DNA of 64,000 nt from Photorhabdus luminescens subsp. luminescens (GTDB lineage: Bacteria > Pseudomonadota > Gammaproteobacteria > Enterobacterales > Enterobacteriaceae), in NCBI RefSeq assembly GCF_001083805.1, contig NZ_JXSK01000004.1, forward strand, positions 62,001 to 126,000, written 5' to 3'. A program made the translations under genes and the position numbers. The notes under the pieces were generated by a model. It saw nothing but the letters and a program-made list of their open reading frames with translations. It was not told the DNA's origin and did no database searches. Below are positions 56,317 to 64,000 of the stretch, piece after piece (within the stretch, counting starts at the first letter, position 1; every line of letters starts with the position of its first letter).

Positions 56317-56439
56317 TATACCCAATGGATTTCAAGATGCATCGCGACGGCAAGGGAGCGAATCCCCGGGAGTATAGATAACTATGTGACCGGAGTGAGT
56401 GCAGCCAACAAAGAGGCAACTTGAAAGATAACGGGTATA
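56317..56439. repeat. ERIC element, 123 bp (short internal deletion)
   Basis: TATACCCAATGGATTTCAAG to TTGAAAGATAACGGGTATA, with both TATA ends intact. The core GAATCCCCGGGAGTATAG is present, but GTGACCGGAGTGAGTGCAGC has lost about four bases compared with other copies (GTGACCGGGGTGAGCGAGTG). It lies 75 bases upstream of gpmA. Confidence 0.92.
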
Positions 56440-56514
56440 GATTGCGGTTCTGGCGCATAGAGCAATATAATGCGCTCAATTATCATTAAGTTTGATTTTT
56501 AAGGAGTTTAAGCT

Positions 56515-57267
56515 ATGGCTGTCACTAAACTGGTTCTGGTAAGACATGGCGAAAGCGAGTGGAACAAAGAGAACCGTTTCACTGGCTGGACTGACGTCGC
56601 GTTATCTGAAAAGGGTCGCGCCGAAGCTCAACAAGCAGGGCAACTGTTGAAAGAAGAAGGCTTTGTTTTTGATTTTGCCTACACCTCCGTGCTAAAACGC
56701 GCTATCCATACGCTATGGAACATTCTGGATCAGGTTGATCAACAATGGTTGCCAGTTGAAAAAAGCTGGAAACTGAATGAACGCCATTATGGCGCTCTGC
56801 AAGGTCTGGATAAATCAGAAACCGCCGCTAAATACGGCGATGATCAAGTTAAACTATGGCGTCGTGGTTTTGCTATCACCCCACCAGATTTAACTAAAGA
56901 TGATGAACGTTTCCCAGGCCATGATCCACGTTATGCGAACTTGAAACCAGAAGAGTTACCCGTGACTGAAAGCCTGGCAACAACTATCGAACGCGTGATC
57001 CCTTACTGGGAAGAAGTTATCAAACCGCGTGTTGCTCAAGGTGAGAAAGTAATTATCGCAGCACACGGTAATTCTTTGCGCGCGTTGGTTAAATATCTGG
57101 ACGGTATGAGCGAAGAAGCTATTCTTGAGCTGAATATCCCAACAGCAGTACCTTTGGTTTATGAATTCGACGAAAACATGAAACCAATCAAGCATTACTA
57201 TCTGGGTAACGCTGATGAAATCGCAGCAAAAGCCGCTGCGGTAGCCAACCAAGGTAAGGCAAAGTAA
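56515..57267 (+). CDS. gpmA: 2,3-bisphosphoglycerate-dependent phosphoglycerate mutase
   Basis: A 250-aa glycolytic enzyme that interconverts 3- and 2-phosphoglycerate. [18 protein letters not shown] carries the phosphorylated His11; the second histidine is in [25 protein letters not shown] and [10 protein letters not shown] are further signatures. Length matches E. coli (250 aa). Ribosome site TAAGGAGTTTAAGC. Convergent with aroG over a shared terminator. Confidence 0.97.
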   Translation: MAVTKLVLVRHGESEWNKENRFTGWTDVALSEKGRAEAQQAGQLLKEEGFVFDFAYTSVLKRAIHTLWNILDQVDQQWLPVEKSWKLNERHYGALQGLDKSETAAKYGDDQVKLWRRGFAITPPDLTKDDERFPGHDPRYANLKPEELPVTESLATTIERVIPYWEEVIKPRVAQGEKVIIAAHGNSLRALVKYLDGMSEEAILELNIPTAVPLVYEFDENMKPIKHYYLGNADEIAAKAAAVANQGKAK

Positions 57268-57314
57268 TTTCCTTGCTATAAAAAATTGCTGACATCTTAT
57301 TTCCCAGCAAACAT

Positions 57315-57347
57315 AAAAAAACCGGAGTTGTCGATTCCGGTTTTTTT
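57315..57347. terminator. Bidirectional terminator gpmA/aroG
   Basis: AAAAAACCGGA (57316-57326) and TCCGGTTTTTT (57336-57346) form a stem with A/T flanks, giving a U-run in both directions. It serves gpmA (plus) and aroG (minus). Confidence 0.9.
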
Positions 57348-57364
57348 ACATTGGAAAAATGTTA

Positions 57365-58417
57365 TCAGCCACGACGCGCTTTTATTGCCGACGACAATTG
57401 ACGTAACAAAATTTCAGTGTCAGCCCAACCAATGCAAGCATCAGTAATACTTTTGCCATATACCAATGGCAGGCCGCTGTCCGGGTTCTGATTTCCCTCT
57501 TCCAAATGACTTTCTACCATGACACCAATAATTGCTTTCTCCCCAGCGATAAGCTGCCGACTTACATCTGAACACACATCCATCTGCTTTTTAAATTGCT
57601 TAGAACTATTAGCATGACTGAAATCAATCATAATCCTTGACGGCAACCCTGCTTTTTCCAGGTCTTGCTTCACGACAGCAACATGTTCAGAACTATAATT
57701 CGGCTCTTTACCACCACGCAGGATAATATGACAATCGTTGTTTCCGCTGGTATTCACAATCGCGGAATGTCCCCACTTAGTAACAGAAAGGAAACTATGA
57801 GGGGAACCTGCCGCATTAATCGCATCAATGGCGACTTTTATCGTACCATCGGTGCCATTTTTAAAACCAACCGGACAAGAAAGACCAGAAGCCAACTCAC
57901 GATGGACCTGAGATTCCGTTGTACGAGCGCCAATTGCCCCCCAACTCATCAAATCGGCTAAATACTGCGGAGAAATCATATCCAGATATTCTCCCGCCGC
58001 CGGTAGCCCCATGTCATTAATATCCCGCAACAACTGACGAGCTAAACGTAAACCATCATTAATATCAAAACTGTGATTCATATGAGGGTCATTAATTAAC
58101 CCTTTCCAGCCAATGGTTGTACGCGGTTTCTCAAAATAAACTCGCATGACAACCTCCAGATCCTCTTTCAGCTCCTCACGCAATAGATTCAGCCTCCCGG
58201 CATATTCCATTGCTGCTTTAGGATCATGAATAGAACATGGCCCAATCACAACCAGCAGACGATCATCCTCCCCCGTCAGAATTTGATGAATCGTTTTGCG
58301 AGCCTTACGTACTGTAAATGCAGCCTTTTCAGTCGCTGGAAATTTTTCAAGTAGTGCCACAGGAGGTAATAATTCTTTTATCTCTTTAATTCTTATATCA
58401 TCGTTCTGATAATTCAT
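57365..58417 (-). CDS. aroG: DAHP synthase, phenylalanine-sensitive (AroG)
   Basis: A 350-aa 3-deoxy-D-arabino-heptulosonate-7-phosphate synthase, first step of the shikimate pathway. VIGPCSIHDPKAAMEYA, RVYFEKPRTTIGWKGL, GARTTESQVHRELASG and IMIDFSHANSSKQ are class-I signatures with metal and PEP ligands. Length and context (between gpmA and pnuC/nadA) identify the AroG isozyme, feedback-inhibited by phenylalanine. A TGTAAA at 58496 could be half of a TyrR box; the other half is poor. Confidence 0.96.
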   Translation of the reverse strand: MNYQNDDIRIKEIKELLPPVALLEKFPATEKAAFTVRKARKTIHQILTGEDDRLLVVIGPCSIHDPKAAMEYAGRLNLLREELKEDLEVVMRVYFEKPRTTIGWKGLINDPHMNHSFDINDGLRLARQLLRDINDMGLPAAGEYLDMISPQYLADLMSWGAIGARTTESQVHRELASGLSCPVGFKNGTDGTIKVAIDAINAAGSPHSFLSVTKWGHSAIVNTSGNNDCHIILRGGKEPNYSSEHVAVVKQDLEKAGLPSRIMIDFSHANSSKQFKKQMDVCSDVSRQLIAGEKAIIGVMVESHLEEGNQNPDSGLPLVYGKSITDACIGWADTEILLRQLSSAIKARRG

Positions 58418-58633
58418 AGCCCTCTCTCATCTAACATCTTTACATATTTAATTAAAACAATCTTGTGATTTTAATCTAACTGTTAGAAGCCAAACTGTAA
58501 ATATTCTTTGTAGAGAATAAATAAATCAATGCTTAACTCAAGACATAGCAAGATATAGTCAAATGTGGTTAGCTCTATTCTTATGGTTGAAATATCTCTA
58601 GAAATGAGAATTATCAAAGTAAATACCTAAAAA

Positions 58634-58668
58634 TATGCCAGAAATCGACAAAACAATTCTCTGGCATA
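58634..58668 (-). terminator. Terminator after pnuC
   Basis: TATGCCAGA (58634-58642) and TCTGGCATA (58660-58668) form a perfect nine-base stem. On the minus strand it is followed by TTTTTAGG, so it terminates nadA-pnuC. Confidence 0.75.
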
Positions 58669-58677
58669 ATTAGGAAA

Positions 58678-59403
58678 CTATTTCGTATGAGATAATGGCA
58701 AAGAATGATTTTTCTTGGCTGCCTGAATCCACAAACGGGAACCATTAAATGCAATGCCCAAGAGAATCACATACTGCAACGACATTGCCAGAACGCCTTG
58801 ATGGAAATAGATAACAACGCTTATCACATTGATAACCATCCACACCAGCCAATTTTCAACATATTTGCGAGTCATCAGAACCATTGCCACAATAGATAGC
58901 ACCGTCATTGTTGAATCCCAGAATGGAAATGCATCAGGCTCCAACATCGGCATCTGAACATTAAAGCCAAATTTTTGCATAATCGTAACGGCAATCTGAG
59001 TCAGATAACCAAAGACCCGATCAATATTAAAAGTCATAATGACAATCAATAGCACAGAAATCAGACTAATTATTACCGCCTTATTCAAACTTAACCAACG
59101 TATTTTAAGTTCAATCTGCTGCTGATCATTAACCCTGCTCCAAGCATACCAACCATAAATATTTGCCGCAAAGAAGAATAACTGCAACAATAAACTGGCA
59201 TAAAGTTGAATTTGGAAGAAAATCACAGCAAATAATGTGACATTAATTAGTCCAAACAAATAGTTAATTATCTTCTCCTGACTGGCAAACCAAATACATA
59301 ACAAACCGGCGATCGTACCTACTGCTTCAATCCACGATAAATCATATCCTCCCTTTCCCAGAGGTATATTGACTAATATATTGTTAATACTGAAAAAATC
59401 CAT
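58678..59403 (-). CDS. pnuC: Nicotinamide riboside transporter PnuC
   Basis: A 241-aa inner-membrane facilitator with seven helices (3+1+3 pattern) that takes up nicotinamide riboside. WIEAVGTIAGLLCIWFASQE, FFAANIYGWYAWSR and VENWLVWMVINVISVVIYFH match the PnuC family, including the WxxW ligand-binding stretch. It lies 54 bases downstream of nadA on the same strand and probably forms one NadR-controlled operon with it. Confidence 0.95.
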   Translation of the reverse strand: MDFFSINNILVNIPLGKGGYDLSWIEAVGTIAGLLCIWFASQEKIINYLFGLINVTLFAVIFFQIQLYASLLLQLFFFAANIYGWYAWSRVNDQQQIELKIRWLSLNKAVIISLISVLLIVIMTFNIDRVFGYLTQIAVTIMQKFGFNVQMPMLEPDAFPFWDSTMTVLSIVAMVLMTRKYVENWLVWMVINVISVVIYFHQGVLAMSLQYVILLGIAFNGSRLWIQAAKKNHSLPLSHTK

Positions 59404-59457
59404 CTGTTATATCCTATTATTATCTACAATAAAATATTACTCTCATTATTCAATTTT

Positions 59458-60498
59458 CTATTTTAACTGAGTTGCAAAATCAAGCATCCTATTTAAAGGA
59501 ATCAGCGCCTTTTCCCGCAACTCTTTTGCAACCAATATTTCATGCTGAATTCCTCCCCGTTCCAACCCTTGAACGATAGCTTGTAAGCCATTCATCGCCA
59601 TCCAGGGACAATGAGCACAACTACGGCAACTCGCGCCTTCTCCAGCCGTAGGGGCTGCAAATAACTGCTTCTCAGGACATGCTTGCTGCATTTTATAAAA
59701 GATACCTTTATCTGTTGCCACAATCAGTTTCTGATGCGGCAAAGAGTGCGCTGCTTTGATTAATTGACTGGTCGAACCAACAGCATCAGCCAGATCAATA
59801 ACAGCTTGTGGCGATTCAGGATGAACTAATACCGCAGCATCAGGATAGAGACCTTTCATCCTTATTAAAGCCTGAGTTTTAAATTCATCATGGACAATAC
59901 AAGCCCCCTGCCAACAAAGAATATCGGCCCCTGTTTGTTTACGGACATAATTCCCCAAGTGGCGATCGGGCGCCCAAATTATCTTTTTCCCCTGACTATC
60001 CAGATAATCGATCAATTCAACAGCAATACTCGAAGTCACAACCCAATCCGCTCGTGCTTTAACTGCTGCCGATGTATTTGCATAAACCACCACGGTACGG
60101 TCAGGATTGTCATCACAAAACTTGGTAAATTCTTTTTCAGGGCAACCAAGATCCAGCGAACATTCAGCTTCCAACGTTGGCATTAAAACACGCTTTTCAG
60201 GGTTGAGAATTTTGGCGGTTTCTCCCATAAATCGCACACCAGCAACTAATAAAGTAGAGGCTGGATGATTATTGCCAAAACGCGCCATTTCCAATGAATC
60301 TGCAACACACCCGCCGGTCTCTTCAGCTAAAGCCTGGATCTCAGGATCGGTGTAATAATGTGCAACCATAACAGCATCTTGCTGTTTCAGAAGGTGTTTA
60401 ATTTTTTCACGGCAATGTTTTTTTTCATCCTTACTGAGAAGAGCCGGTTTAGGTGGGAATGGGTAAATGGTTGAATTAAAATCAATATACTGGTTCAT
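59458..60498 (-). CDS. nadA: Quinolinate synthase A
   Basis: A 346-aa 4Fe-4S enzyme that condenses iminoaspartate with dihydroxyacetone phosphate in NAD synthesis. [45 protein letters not shown] and [13 protein letters not shown] supply the cluster cysteines and active site. Length matches E. coli (347). A NadR box lies 77-94 bases upstream of the start. Confidence 0.96.
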   Translation of the reverse strand: MNQYIDFNSTIYPFPPKPALLSKDEKKHCREKIKHLLKQQDAVMVAHYYTDPEIQALAEETGGCVADSLEMARFGNNHPASTLLVAGVRFMGETAKILNPEKRVLMPTLEAECSLDLGCPEKEFTKFCDDNPDRTVVVYANTSAAVKARADWVVTSSIAVELIDYLDSQGKKIIWAPDRHLGNYVRKQTGADILCWQGACIVHDEFKTQALIRMKGLYPDAAVLVHPESPQAVIDLADAVGSTSQLIKAAHSLPHQKLIVATDKGIFYKMQQACPEKQLFAAPTAGEGASCRSCAHCPWMAMNGLQAIVQGLERGGIQHEILVAKELREKALIPLNRMLDFATQLK

Positions 60499-60511
60499 TA
60501 TGCTGACTCTC

Positions 60512-60592
60512 TGTTTAGTATATGGTTTTAAAAAGCAAAATTTTTGGTTTTCAGGCCGAAAAATCGCTCAAATTTGTTTAATATACTAAACA
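60512..60592 (-). promoter_or_regulatory. NadR operator region of nadA
   Basis: TGTTTAATATACTAAACA (60575-60592) is a perfect NadR palindrome (TGTTTA-N6-TAAACA). A second, half-preserved site TGTTTAGTATATGGTTTTA starts at 60512. NadR-NAD would repress nadA-pnuC. The following bases up to 60954 are AT-rich; they should contain the promoters for nadA and for the peptide gene, but no hexamers are convincing. Confidence 0.85.
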
Positions 60593-60954
60593 AAATGGCC
60601 GATTTATAGCAATTTATCGCGAAATATTTTATCGGTGATAGCTACCTTAAAGGTAAGTTCACATTGAGCAGGGTGCTTAATATCATAACAATTTTCTGTG
60701 TATTCATAGCATTATGTAAGAATTGAGCGTTAATCCACTCTACCTCCGCGTTTAATAAAACCCCAAAAAAAACAAATTTGATAAAAAATTAAAAATAAGG
60801 AGTCTGTTCTGTGATGTGGTTTAAAATTTTTGTTAACAAATATGTTTTCTAATTTGACAACAAATGTTAATTTTAATACAAATTATGCGACAGATAATTA
60901 ACATCATGTTATCCTATGACTTACAAATAAACTTATTTAAATTGGAGATAAAAT

Positions 60955-61020
60955 ATGAAAATGAAAAAACAAGTACGTAATAACGTTCCTTATCCTTTAA
61001 AATCGCACAGAGACAAGTAA
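60955..61020 (+). CDS. 21-aa peptide upstream of an ABC exporter (possible peptide precursor)
   Basis: ATG AAA ATG AAA begins a 21-residue open frame, MKMKKQVRNNVPYPLKSHRD plus K, with a strong Shine-Dalgarno (TTGGAGATAAA, seven bases before ATG). It ends three bases before the exporter ATPase gene. The peptide is very basic, has no cysteine and a central NNVPYP. It could be a leader peptide or, more interestingly, a short ribosomal peptide whose modification and export genes follow. Too short to assign by homology. Confidence 0.5.
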   Translation: MKMKKQVRNNVPYPLKSHRDK

Positions 61021-61023
61021 TAT

Positions 61024-61913
61024 ATGATAAAAATTACTGATTTATGCTTTAGTTATAAAAGTAGAGAAATTAAAAAAAATGTTTTTAAAAATATATTTTC
61101 ATTAAATGAAATCGAAGTGGTTTTATTTGAAAATATAAATATTGAAATACTTGACGATAGCAAGATTATAGGATTACTGGGGAAGAATGGCGCCGGAAAA
61201 ACAACTTTAATAAAACTGATTTCCGGTATTTTAACTCCAAACTCTGGGAATATTACTGTTTTTGGTATTAATTCAAATGGAAGACCTCTTAATCTTTTAT
61301 CTAATCTTGGTATCGTTTTTGGCAATAAATCAATGCTTTGGGAGGAGTTATCTCTCTATGAAAATATTGAGCTTTTTTCTAAGATATATAAACGTAATTA
61401 TGATAAGAATAGTATTGAGAATATGATAGAAATGTTGAACCTTAGAAGTATAGCAAAAAAACCTACAAAAACGTGCTCTTTAGGTCAATCTGTGAAATCT
61501 AATTTATTAATACACTTTCTTAATAAACCAAAACTACTGATATTAGATGAACCAACCATCGGATTAGATATATACCCGTCATCTTTCAAGTTGCCTCTTT
61601 GTTGGCTGCACTCACTCACCCCGGTCACATAGTTATCTATGCTCCCGGGGATTCGCTCCCTTGCCGTCGCGATGCATCTTGAAATCCATTGGGTATAGAA
61701 TCACAAATTCTATTGCGTAATATATTAAAAGATTATGCTCAGAATAATGAAAGTAAAATACTCATTACTTCACATAATATGATAGATATTGCGGATGTTT
61801 GCAAAGATATTATCTTCTTGAAAAATGGTGAAATATCAAAAATAAATCTAAATAAAAATAACTCGAAAGAAAAGAATGCGCTATATCTAGAAGGACTTTT
61901 CTGTGATAATTAA
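61024..61913 (+). pseudogene. ABC exporter ATPase (COG4586/NatA-like), split by an ERIC element
   Basis: Originally about 255 aa. The N-terminal part (61024-61570) holds Walker A GKNGAGKTT, the Q-loop FGNKSMLWEELSLYENIELF, the signature-region TCSLGQSVKSN and Walker B LLILDEPTIGLD, typical of ATPases that work with DUF990/ABC-2 family permeases. After GLDI the 127-bp ERIC at 61571-61697 adds 125 net bases, shifting the frame and giving 22 foreign residues (YPSSFKLPLCWLHS...) before a stop at 61632. The original frame resumes after the element with ESQILLRNILKDY and the H-loop ILITSHNMIDIA, to 61913. Without the element the two halves join in frame. Two non-functional fragments are expected. 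Confidence 0.88.
61571..61697. repeat. ERIC element inserted within a gene, with TA duplication
   Basis: TATACCCGTCATCTTTCAAG to CTTGAAATCCATTGGGTATA, complete and close to the 8881 copy. The interrupted codons read GGA TTA GAT ATA GAA TCA once the element is removed, so the insertion duplicated a TA dinucleotide. A recent-looking, intact copy. Confidence 0.93.
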
Positions 61914-62655
61914 ATTTTCTTTTATTGAAACCATTAGAGCGAAGAATATAATATTTGGTTACTTATTTATAATTGTAACATTATATGGGGTTGAACTATC
62001 TTTTTGGGATACTATGACAAAATCAAATGGTTTTGTTAACTATACGCATGATGAAATAATAATTTATATATTATGGTCTGTTATTATATTTCAATTGACA
62101 AGTATTACCGGATTTCCAGAAAATTTATCGTTCCATATTGAAGATGGTAGTATAGATAGACTCATTATAATGCCAAAATCAATACTATCATATTATTCAG
62201 AGTATGCTTTGGGACAAATATTAGCTAGATTATTCATAATGTCACCGTTAATTTTATTTATAATTATATACCAAAAGGACATTCCTAATTTTATATATCT
62301 ATTTATTTCGTTATGTATAGGATTGTTTATCAACTTGTACTTAACCATGATATTGTCATGTATGGCATTCAAATTTAGAGGCTCATACTCTTTTATCATT
62401 ATTAAAGATACTTTGTCATGGGTCCTTTCAGGAGCGTTAATACCATTAGACGTATTTGGTGATTCTTTAAAATCAATATTTAATTATATTCCATTTCAAT
62501 ATATTACCTATATTCCAGTTAAAATTGCAACAAATTCAATATCTATTTATTTTATATTTAATGGATTTTTAGTCATGGTGTGTTTAATGATAATTTTTAA
62601 TTTTATTTGGAATTATATGTTAAAATACAATCAAGGATATAATGGTAATGCTTAA
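61903..62655 (+). CDS. ABC-2 family permease 1 of the peptide-exporter locus
   Basis: A 250-aa membrane protein with about six helices. It starts at GTG 61903 (MIIKFSFIETIRAKN), with GAAGGA seven bases upstream, and overlaps the end of the ATPase gene by 11 bases. GFPENLSFHIEDGSIDRLII resembles the coupling segment (a Pro-rich, Ile-x-x-Gly-x-Ile/Leu pattern) of PF06182 permeases (DUF990/COG4587 type), which pair with COG4586-like ATPases. Very AT-rich codon use, unlike the housekeeping neighbours. Substrate unknown. Confidence 0.75.
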   Translation: MIIKFSFIETIRAKNIIFGYLFIIVTLYGVELSFWDTMTKSNGFVNYTHDEIIIYILWSVIIFQLTSITGFPENLSFHIEDGSIDRLIIMPKSILSYYSEYALGQILARLFIMSPLILFIIIYQKDIPNFIYLFISLCIGLFINLYLTMILSCMAFKFRGSYSFIIIKDTLSWVLSGALIPLDVFGDSLKSIFNYIPFQYITYIPVKIATNSISIYFIFNGFLVMVCLMIIFNFIWNYMLKYNQGYNGNA

Positions 62656-63418
62656 AGTTATACTTATTGGTTTAAAAAGTGGATTGTCAGAAGCAAAAAA
62701 AAGCCCATTAAATTTTTGGTTATCCGCTTTTGTTAATTTCAGCTACTATATAGCACAAGCTTTTTTTTGGTATGCTATTCTAAATTCACAATCTTCAGGT
62801 TCTATTTTATCTGATGATTTTGTTATTATATTTTTTACTACGGTATGCTTAGTCGATAATTTCTACCTTTTTTTATTTGGAAAAGGCAGCTTATTGCTGG
62901 TTAAAAAAGTCAAGTCATTAAAGTTAGAACCTCATTTAGCGTTACCTATAAATACGCAATTTTTATATATCGCTACAAATATTGCATTTGAGCATTTTTT
63001 GTTGTCATTCCTATCTTTAGTATTATTTTTTACTGTACATATTTACCTTGGTACTCATATTTTTTTAGTTTTTTTACATTTCATAATGGCATTAGAAGGG
63101 GTCTTAATACTTACTTCAATTACATGGATCATAAGGACAACAATATTTTGGACAGCTTCATTAATTAGTATTAAGAACTCAAATCCTTGTTTTAAAGTAT
63201 TGGTCAGACCTGAACAATCTTTTCATGGTGTAGTTCGTTTTATTTTAATGTTCATACTTCCATGTCTATTTATAACTGGTGTTCCAGCTTCAGTAGCAAG
63301 TGGAATAATGAGTATGAAATGGTTTTTTATTCAAACGCTGATCACATTGGTTTTAATTTTTATAGCAAAATTGGTTTTTGATATTGGTGTTAAAAGGTAT
63401 TCAAAATATATAACGTGA
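62642..63418 (+). CDS. ABC-2 family permease 2 of the peptide-exporter locus
   Basis: A 258-aa membrane protein with about six helices, overlapping permease 1 by 14 bases. AAGGATATA precedes ATG 62642 (a second ATG lies two codons on). LFGKGSLLLVKKVKSLKLEP is the probable cytoplasmic coupling region, and RPEQSFHGVVRFILMFILPC before the last helices is typical of the COG3694-type partner. It completes the pair; with the ATPase broken the exporter should be inactive unless another ATPase substitutes. Confidence 0.75.
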   Translation: MVMLKVILIGLKSGLSEAKKSPLNFWLSAFVNFSYYIAQAFFWYAILNSQSSGSILSDDFVIIFFTTVCLVDNFYLFLFGKGSLLLVKKVKSLKLEPHLALPINTQFLYIATNIAFEHFLLSFLSLVLFFTVHIYLGTHIFLVFLHFIMALEGVLILTSITWIIRTTIFWTASLISIKNSNPCFKVLVRPEQSFHGVVRFILMFILPCLFITGVPASVASGIMSMKWFFIQTLITLVLIFIAKLVFDIGVKRYSKYIT

Positions 63419-63422
63419 TGAA

Positions 63423-63746
63423 ATGAAATTGGAAATTATTTCAGGAAGCCATAGATCGCATTCTAATTCAGGTAAAATTGGTGATTTATTAAATTCACTT
63501 GAAATAACTAAAAAAACATTTAAACATACTGAACATTTCCATCTGGGAAATGTAGATATTCCTCTCAGCAATATCATGTGCTTCGTGCCAATCTCATCTG
63601 TGACGGACGTTTCATCCCTTATATTGAGCCAGATTATACCGTCGCATAAACAACAAGATTCACAGATACAGCAGGCGTTTTTAAACACTCTGAATAAAGC
63701 CGGAATAACCGGCTTTATTCTTACTGCAAACGGCTATAACCACTAG
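63423..63746 (+). pseudogene. NAD(P)H:FMN reductase-like gene truncated at a prophage junction
   Basis: The frame starts MKLEIISGSHRSHSNSGKIG, the SGSxRxxS flavin-phosphate loop of NADPH-dependent FMN reductases, and continues to NVDIPLS. From about base 63582 the DNA looks foreign: in another frame it reads ANLICDGRFIPYIEPDYTVA then stop, like the C-terminus of a phage gene, and a hairpin and tail-fibre gene follow. The rest of the reductase (about 120 residues) is missing, so this 107-aa frame is a chimera. It directly follows permease 2 and was probably a partner of the exporter. Confidence 0.65.
63693..63719. terminator. Terminator at the prophage edge
   Basis: AATAAAGCCGG (63693-63703) and CCGGCTTTATT (63709-63719) form a perfect 11-base stem with loop AATAA, followed by CTTACTG. 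It works for the convergent plus-strand remnant and the minus-strand tail-fibre gene. Confidence 0.85.
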
Positions 63747-63748
63747 AA

Positions 63749-64000
63749 TTATGCTGCCCTTACGATGTAGTTAAATGCTACGTTGCGAGGCCTATTTTCG
63801 TTAGCGGTCGGGACTTGCCTTGATGCATCAATGTCAAAATAGGTAAGATCAGTACTACTGCCGCCATTTGCTGAACGTGTATCTGCCGTAGCATATCGCG
63901 ACGATGCCATGACCCCACTCACAATAGGCGTCTGGGGAGCACCGCCCATCTGAGCATGTATAGCTTGAGTTGATCCTGTAATATTTCTGATTGCATCTCC
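63749..64000 (-). CDS. Phage tail-fibre protein, C-terminal end (runs off window)
   Basis: A minus-strand frame open from the window edge to TAA at 63749, 83 residues. GDAIRNITGST at the edge, then DASRQVPTANENRPRNVAFN and YIVRAA at the end, are the classic C-terminus of Lambda/Mu/P2-like tail-fibre or tail-collar proteins, which determine host-surface binding. An internal ATG at 63949 exists, but the frame clearly continues upstream. It marks the start of a prophage or phage-tail-like island to the right. Confidence 0.85.
   Translation of the reverse strand, partial: GDAIRNITGSTQAIHAQMGGAPQTPIVSGVMASSRYATADTRSANGGSSTDLTYFDIDASRQVPTANENRPRNVAFNYIVRAA

Noticed and set aside
56236-56424. 62-codon ORF before gpmA
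   Set aside because: It runs through the ERIC element; no independent support.
58496-58513. TyrR box upstream of aroG (TGTAAA then TTGTAG)
   Set aside because: Only the first half matches the consensus TGTAAA-N6-TTTACA; too weak to annotate.
1-64000. CRISPR arrays, tRNA or rRNA genes
   Set aside because: No regularly spaced direct repeats with unique spacers and no tRNA/rRNA-like sequence were noticed by eye; a dedicated scan could not be run.

Overview
This window is enterobacterial (Morganellaceae) chromosome and most resembles Photorhabdus. That genus call is inference, based on E. coli-like housekeeping proteins in an AT-rich genome, several 123-154 bp ERIC-type elements, tandem Pdl-like lipases, a two-cassette Rhs locus and a LecA-like lectin. 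No database search was possible.

The backbone follows the E. coli 17-18 minute region in inverted order. It runs dps end, dinG, rhlE, cecR-ybhGFSR, ybhL, moaEDCA, ybhK, uvrB, bioDCFB/bioA, pgl, ybhA, modCBA, acrZ, modE, modF, gpmA, aroG, pnuC, nadA. Most of its regulatory sites are visible: a LexA box and paired DnaA boxes upstream of uvrB, a Moco riboswitch on moaA, a BirA operator between bioA and bioB, a ModE box before modA and a NadR box before nadA.

Accessory DNA fills the gaps. (1) 3.0-11.3 kb: a small membrane protein, sseA, four tandem GHSLGG lipases with recurring leaders and 3' hairpins, and a GNAT acetyltransferase. (2) 26.3-29.5 kb: a long non-coding stretch, then an XRE regulator directly abutting a queuosine-precursor-type transporter with a soluble N-terminal extension. 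(3) 34.8-42.1 kb: an IS982-type transposase remnant, a 55-aa ORF, a 1507-aa PAAR-Rhs protein with an HNH-like toxin tip and its immunity gene, then a displaced second Rhs tip with its own immunity gene. (4) 49.7-56.3 kb, where E. coli carries gal genes: a three-gene cassette made of a 109-aa protein, a 1235-aa protein ending in three 77-aa repeats, and a 211-aa protein joining a similar helical region to a LecA-like lectin domain; a CPBP membrane protease follows. (5) 60.9-64.0 kb: a 21-aa peptide gene and an ABC exporter whose ATPase is split by an ERIC element, then an NAD(P)H:FMN-reductase-like gene cut off at a prophage boundary, and a tail-fibre gene running off the end.

The best candidates for something undescribed are the lectin/giant-repeat cassette (50.1-54.9 kb), the decayed peptide-exporter locus (60.9-63.7 kb) and the XRE/transporter pair (27.9-29.4 kb).
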